A stretch of DNA of 9,596 bases. It comes from Avelusimicrobium sp963660385. GTDB lineage: Bacteria > Elusimicrobiota > Elusimicrobia > Elusimicrobiales > Elusimicrobiaceae. A program made the translations under genes and the position numbers. Of this stretch, positions 7,346 through 9,596 are shown piece by piece. Where the stretch lies: assembly GCA_963660385.1 (NCBI GenBank), contig CAVKWQ010000057.1, positions 1-9,596 on the forward strand. The letters run 5' to 3'. The notes under the pieces are model-generated. The model was not told the origin of the DNA, did not search any database, and saw nothing but the letters and a program-made list of their open reading frames with translations. Each line of letters opens with the position of its first letter. The first letter of the stretch is position 1.

Positions 7346-7366
7346 TCCCTGAAACAAGTTCAGGGA
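7346..7366 (+). repeat. Dispersed palindromic repeat unit between the response regulator and TPR genes
   Basis: A hairpin of 8 bp, TCCCTGAA (7346-7353) and TTCAGGGA (7359-7366), has the 5-base loop ACAAG. The 17-base core at 7348-7364 is the exact reverse complement of the core of the unit at 9431-9447, so this is a second copy of the same element in opposite orientation. No T-run follows it, so it is not a terminator. It sits in the 80-bp gap between stop 7334 and start 7415. Confidence 0.8.
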
Positions 7367-7414
7367 GACGAAGGCTTGTATTTAAAAGTTTCAGCCGTTA
7401 AATTAGGAGAGTAT

Positions 7415-8500
7415 ATGGCTCAACCCAAAAAGAAACAAACCGCAAAGTTGGATTTAGACGCTTTGGAAAATTTGCTTGACGAAGGCCGACCGTCGGACGC
7501 GTTGGCCGTACTGGCCGAAGCCAAAAAGAAGGACGCCGCCGCTTGGTTTTTAACGGGCGAGGCGCAGCGCCAACTGGGCTCCTTTGAGGATGCTTTAAAA
7601 AGTTACGCCAACTGTTTAAAGGTGGCCGACGAAGCCGAACGCCGTATGGATGCGCTTTTGGCGATGGCGGCTTGCTACCGCACCTTGGGGCACTCCGCCG
7701 CCGCGTATGAACTGGCCGAGGATGCTTTAAAAATGGCGCAGGAATTGGAATACGACGAATTTGTCGTCCGCGCAATGCAGGAAATGGGTATGGCCTTGCG
7801 TGCGTGGGGCCGCCTGGAAGAAGCGCTTGATTTGCTGGATGCCGTTTTGTCCGCCTATACGCAGTTGAAGGACTACGCCGGGATGAGTTTTATCCATTGG
7901 GCCAAGGGGGGAATTTTCCGCCTGCAAGGCCACTTTGAAGAGGGCGTAGCGCAGTTCAAAAAGGCTATTTCGCTTGCCAAGAAAGCGGGTGACGATATTT
8001 CCGTGGCCTATGGGCATTGCGGGTTGGCCGGAATTAGCCGCATTTGCGGAAAAATTGACGAGTGCGTGAAAAACTACAAACTGGCGGAAAAAATCTTCCG
8101 CAAAAGTGAGGATGTGTTCGGCAAAGCCTATACCAACTGCGGTATGGCCAACGGCTTGCGCCAACAGGGTAAGTACGACGAAGCCCTGCGCCATTACAAC
8201 GTGGCCGATAAACTTTATTCGTCTATCCACGATACGGTGGATTTGGGCTTTGTAAAGTGGGGCCGCGCGGATATTTTAAAACGAAAAAACAAAATGGCCG
8301 CCGCCTTAAAGGATTTGGAAGAAGCGCGCGTGTTGTTTGATAATTCCGACGAAAAACGCGGGCAGATTTTAACCAAACTTTCCTTGGCTCAGGTATTGTA
8401 CGCCTTGGGCCGCACAGACGAAGCCGAAGAACTCTACGAGGCAGGCGTGTCGCAGGCGCGCGCCGAAGGGTTGCACACGTATTTGGAAAGTTACACTTGA
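7415..8500 (+). CDS. Tetratricopeptide repeat (TPR) protein
   Basis: 361 residues from ATG at 7415, preceded by AGGAG (7405-7409) with 5-base spacing. An in-frame GTG at 7343 would add 24 residues, but these come from a palindromic repeat. After a basic N-terminus (MAQPKKKQTAK) there are eight helix-turn-helix repeats. The first is at about residue 42, then seven start at 79, 119, 159, 199, 239, 279 and 319, an exact 40-residue period without indels. Each unit shows G/A-x-x-x-R/Y-x-x-G-x-x-x-E-A-L. The 40-residue spacing resembles MalT/Rapsyn/LGN-type TPRs more than the usual 34. There is no signal peptide, membrane segment or enzymatic domain, so it is probably a cytoplasmic scaffold. Its place right after a receiver-only response regulator suggests joint function, but that is inference. 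Confidence 0.9.
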   Translation: MAQPKKKQTAKLDLDALENLLDEGRPSDALAVLAEAKKKDAAAWFLTGEAQRQLGSFEDALKSYANCLKVADEAERRMDALLAMAACYRTLGHSAAAYELAEDALKMAQELEYDEFVVRAMQEMGMALRAWGRLEEALDLLDAVLSAYTQLKDYAGMSFIHWAKGGIFRLQGHFEEGVAQFKKAISLAKKAGDDISVAYGHCGLAGISRICGKIDECVKNYKLAEKIFRKSEDVFGKAYTNCGMANGLRQQGKYDEALRHYNVADKLYSSIHDTVDLGFVKWGRADILKRKNKMAAALKDLEEARVLFDNSDEKRGQILTKLSLAQVLYALGRTDEAEELYEAGVSQARAEGLHTYLESYT

Positions 8501-8518
8501 TTTGCAACCAAACCGATA

Positions 8519-8552
8519 AAAAACCCCGGGTTATAACGAACCCGGGGTTTTT
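8519..8552. terminator. Bidirectional Rho-independent terminator between convergent TPR and FKBP genes
   Basis: A perfect 14-bp inverted repeat, AAAAACCCCGGGTT (8519-8532) with AACCCGGGGTTTTT (8539-8552), has a 6-base loop ATAACG. On the plus strand it ends in five Ts, 19 bp after the TPR stop. On the minus strand it ends in a run of six Ts, 15 bp after the FKBP stop at 8567. Both genes point at it, so it can stop both transcripts. Confidence 0.93.
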
Positions 8553-8566
8553 GCGTAAAAGGGAAA

Positions 8567-8962
8567 TTAGTTGATTTCTTTAATTTCCACGTCAAAGGTA
8601 AGTTCTTTGCCAGCCAACGGGTGGTTAAAGTCCAACACCACTTCTTTATCGGTGATTTCCTTCACTACCGCGCTGGCGCCCACCATATCGCCTACTTTTA
8701 AGTGTTCGGCGCCACCGATGGCTTCTTTCGGTACGCGGCGGATGGCTTCTTCCAACACCTTGCCGTAGCCTTTTTCCGGAGCGACTTTTACCGTCTTTTT
8801 GTCGCCCACTTTCATACCGGTCAGTTCTTCTTCCAAGCCCGGAATAATGTGCCCTGCCCCGTGGGTGTATTCCAGCGGGCCGCGTCCGGCGGAGGTGTCG
8901 GCTACTTTGCCGTCAACCGTAAGGGTGTAGTCAAATTTGACTTTGGAACCTTCTTTAATCAT
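8567..8962 (-). CDS. SlyD-type FKBP peptidyl-prolyl cis-trans isomerase
   Basis: 131 residues from ATG at 8962. The frame continues upstream to 9229 but the extra sequence is unlike any protein, and MIKEGSKVKFDYTL is the normal family beginning. The FKBP fold is split: N-terminal strands (1-67, with DGKVADTS, PLEYTHGAGHIIPGLEEELTGM and KVGDKKTVKVAPEKGYG), an insert-in-flap chaperone domain (about 68-118, RRVPKEAIGGAEHLKVGDMV to VVLDFNHPLAGKEL), then the closing strand TFDVEIKEI. This split fold with DFNHPLAGKEL is diagnostic for the SlyD/COG1047 group. The His/Cys-rich metal-binding tail of E. coli SlyD is missing, so a nickel-delivery role is unlikely. The role is cytoplasmic prolyl isomerase and folding chaperone. 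Only a weak Shine-Dalgarno (AGAAGA) is seen. It is monocistronic, closed by the shared terminator. Confidence 0.95.
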   Translation of the reverse strand: MIKEGSKVKFDYTLTVDGKVADTSAGRGPLEYTHGAGHIIPGLEEELTGMKVGDKKTVKVAPEKGYGKVLEEAIRRVPKEAIGGAEHLKVGDMVGASAVVKEITDKEVVLDFNHPLAGKELTFDVEIKEIN

Positions 8963-9065
8963 TTGTGTCTTCTTTTGGTGCCGGGTGTCCCGGGCAAATA
9001 TAAATATATTGTAACAGTTTTTTGGCCTGCGCGGGGAAAACGCGGTGCGGCAAAGTGAAGTTGCT

Positions 9066-9098
9066 AAAACGAAAGCCCCCGCCCGGGTGCGGGCGGGG
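9066..9098 (-). terminator. GC-rich hairpin, possible terminator of a minus-strand transcript
   Basis: A perfect 9-bp stem CCCCGCCCG (9077-9085) with CGGGCGGGG (9090-9098) has a 4-base loop. On the minus strand it is followed by GGCTTTCGTTTT, a broken T-rich tail; on the plus strand no T-run follows. If it works it would end a transcript coming from the right of 9098, before the FKBP promoter region. No gene is known there, so it could end a small RNA or readthrough. Confidence 0.4.
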
Positions 9099-9119
9099 TT
9101 ACCAATATATTGGTTGGGG

Positions 9120-9180
9120 GGAAGTGATGCGGACCGTCCCCCACGGGTCCCCTTACGGCGGCTTTGCCTGCAATGCACCG
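9120..9180 (-). other. Structured GC-rich stretch, candidate small RNA or leader (unproven)
   Basis: On the minus strand two helices can be drawn that exclude each other: GGACCCGT with ACGGTCC (one bulge), or GGGGGA with TCCCCC reaching past 9120. A further CGGTG/CGCCG helix encloses a GGCAAAGC segment. The stretch lies directly upstream of the GC-rich hairpin at 9077-9098. It matches no tRNA, tmRNA, SRP RNA, RNase P RNA or riboswitch consensus that I know, so this is only a structural observation. Confidence 0.22.
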
Positions 9181-9301
9181 TTAGAAAAGGTTTACCACTT
9201 TTAGTATGGCTTATTATCCGCCCTTTCACAAGCGCAAAAAGGGGTTAGATAGGCAAAAAGTTTCCAATTTTTATAATGGCCTTGCGGCATCGCTTTTTGC
9301 C

Positions 9302-9338
9302 GTCATCTCGTAGTGTCTTTATACGGGATCTGCCGTTT
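9302..9338 (+). repeat. Palindromic repeat unit A
   Basis: GTCAT (9302-9306), then arm CTCGTA (9307-9312), a 9-base loop, arm TACGGG (9322-9327, one T/G wobble), then ATCTGCCGTTT. The flanks GTCAT and ATCT-CCGTTT match unit C at 9426-9458 even though the stem sequence differs, which shows they belong to one element family with compensating arms. Confidence 0.65.
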
Positions 9339-9360
9339 CGTAAGGAAACAACAACAGCAA

Positions 9361-9394
9361 AGACAGATTCCCGACTACGACCTTCGGGAATGAC
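9361..9394 (-). repeat. Palindromic repeat unit B (inverted relative to A and C)
   Basis: A perfect 8-bp stem ATTCCCGA (9367-9374) with TCGGGAAT (9384-9391) has a 9-base loop. Read on the minus strand it has the same order as units A and C: GTCAT, stem, then ATCTGTC followed by a T-rich tail. Its orientation is opposite to A and C, so A and B are arranged as an inverted pair separated by about 22 bp. Confidence 0.7.
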
Positions 9395-9425
9395 AACTAA
9401 AAGGAAAAAGTCGTTATAAAAAAAG

Positions 9426-9458
9426 GTCATCCTGAACTTGTTTCAGGATCTACCGTTT
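9426..9458 (+). repeat. Palindromic repeat unit C
   Basis: GTCAT (9426-9430) overlaps an 8-bp stem ATCCTGAA (9429-9436) and TTCAGGAT (9442-9449) with loop CTTGT, then CTACCGTTT. Its 17-base core (9431-9447) is the exact reverse complement of 7348-7364. Elements of this shape are known as dispersed intergenic palindromes in several bacterial groups, often with the GTCAT flank; whether a mobilising protein serves them here is not visible. Confidence 0.75.
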
Positions 9459-9537
9459 GTGTCGTTGCTTTTCTGTCGTTTATTTTAAAGGGGTTGTTTC
9501 GTTTTTTTTTTTTGTTAAAATTTTGATAAATTGCGGT

Positions 9538-9580
9538 GGATGTACCCGGATGTATCCGCTGTATAAAAACGCGTATAAAA
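9538..9580 (+). repeat. Short direct repeats upstream of the right edge
   Basis: GGATGTACCC (9538-9547) is followed at once by GGATGTATCC (9548-9557), a 10-bp tandem repeat with one difference. GTATAAAA then occurs twice (9561-9568 and 9573-9580). A one-helical-turn spacing is compatible with tandem binding of a regulator and an AT-rich -10-like element, but no -35 partner is evident and the controlled gene lies outside the window. Confidence 0.35.
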
Positions 9581-9596
9581 GGCCGTTTTGCTCAAA

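Larger units (their letters stand above)
8963..9596. other. Approximately 630-bp non-coding region at the right end
   Basis: I see no credible protein gene: the open frames here have no Shine-Dalgarno, no family resemblance and overlap repeats. The region holds, in order, the AT-rich upstream region of the FKBP gene (9000-9020, no clear -35), a GC-rich hairpin (9077-9098), a 14-bp palindrome ACCAATATATTGGT (9101-9114), a second structured GC-rich stretch (9120-9180), a plain stretch (9181-9300), three palindromic repeat units (9302-9458), a 12-T tract (9502-9513) and short direct repeats (9538-9580). A gene beyond 9596 may use the last part as its upstream region. Confidence 0.7.

Noticed and set aside
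7346..7366. The hairpin after the response regulator as a terminator
   Set aside because: The T-run lies before, not after, the stem, and a copy of the core exists at 9431-9447, so it is better explained as a dispersed repeat.
8963..9229. An N-terminal extension of the FKBP protein
   Set aside because: Family members begin at MIKEGSKVKFDYTL (8962). The extension has no signal peptide or family similarity and runs into non-coding hairpins.
9060..9260. A tRNA, tmRNA, SRP RNA or RNase P RNA gene
   Set aside because: The GC-rich hairpins suggested it, but there is no T-loop motif, CCA end, GGAAGGAAGCAG-type SRP loop or conserved RNase P core that I can find on either strand.
9302..9458. A CRISPR array
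   Set aside because: Only three units, in mixed orientation, with differing stems and no regular spacer length; no cas gene is nearby.

Overview
This window looks like a chromosomal stretch of a Gram-negative-type bacterium. No rRNA or marker gene is present to fix the lineage. The best clue is the C-terminal part of the RDD protein (968-1804, minus), which carries a hydrophobic segment running into ALPQYQ. That junction is typical of the very abundant type IV pilin-like proteins of Elusimicrobiota, so a gut Elusimicrobiota relative is my inference, held with modest confidence. Codon use of the housekeeping genes is even and moderately GC-rich. The partial gene at the left edge is visibly more AT-rich.

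Layout from left to right: (1) 3-914, plus: the C-terminal part of a cysteine-rich, probably secreted protein of unknown function, closed by a strong terminator. (2) 5294-968, minus: a repair and quality-control block, uvrA then ybaK (overlapping by ATGA), followed by a gene for an RDD membrane protein fused to a pilin-like module, which has its own promoter and Shine-Dalgarno. (3) 5295-5402: a divergent promoter region with a perfectly symmetric AT-rich palindrome. (4) 5403-8500, plus: an MprF-type flippase-like membrane protein, a gamma-carbonic-anhydrase-like protein (ATGA overlap), a single-domain response regulator (1-nt gap), and, after an 80-nt gap holding a palindromic repeat, an eight-repeat TPR protein. 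(5) A bidirectional terminator separates this from a convergent SlyD-type FKBP prolyl isomerase (8962-8567, minus). (6) 8963-9596: about 630 bp with no credible gene, but with GC-rich hairpins, three dispersed palindromic units of one family (a fourth lies before the TPR gene), a T12 tract and short direct repeats.

Most genes are core functions: nucleotide excision repair, editing of mischarged tRNA, protein folding. The parts that merit a second look are the RDD-pilin fusion, the palindromic repeat family, the symmetric divergent promoter, the cysteine-rich partial protein and the structured non-coding region at the right. I found no CRISPR array, transposase, phage gene or complete new defence system.
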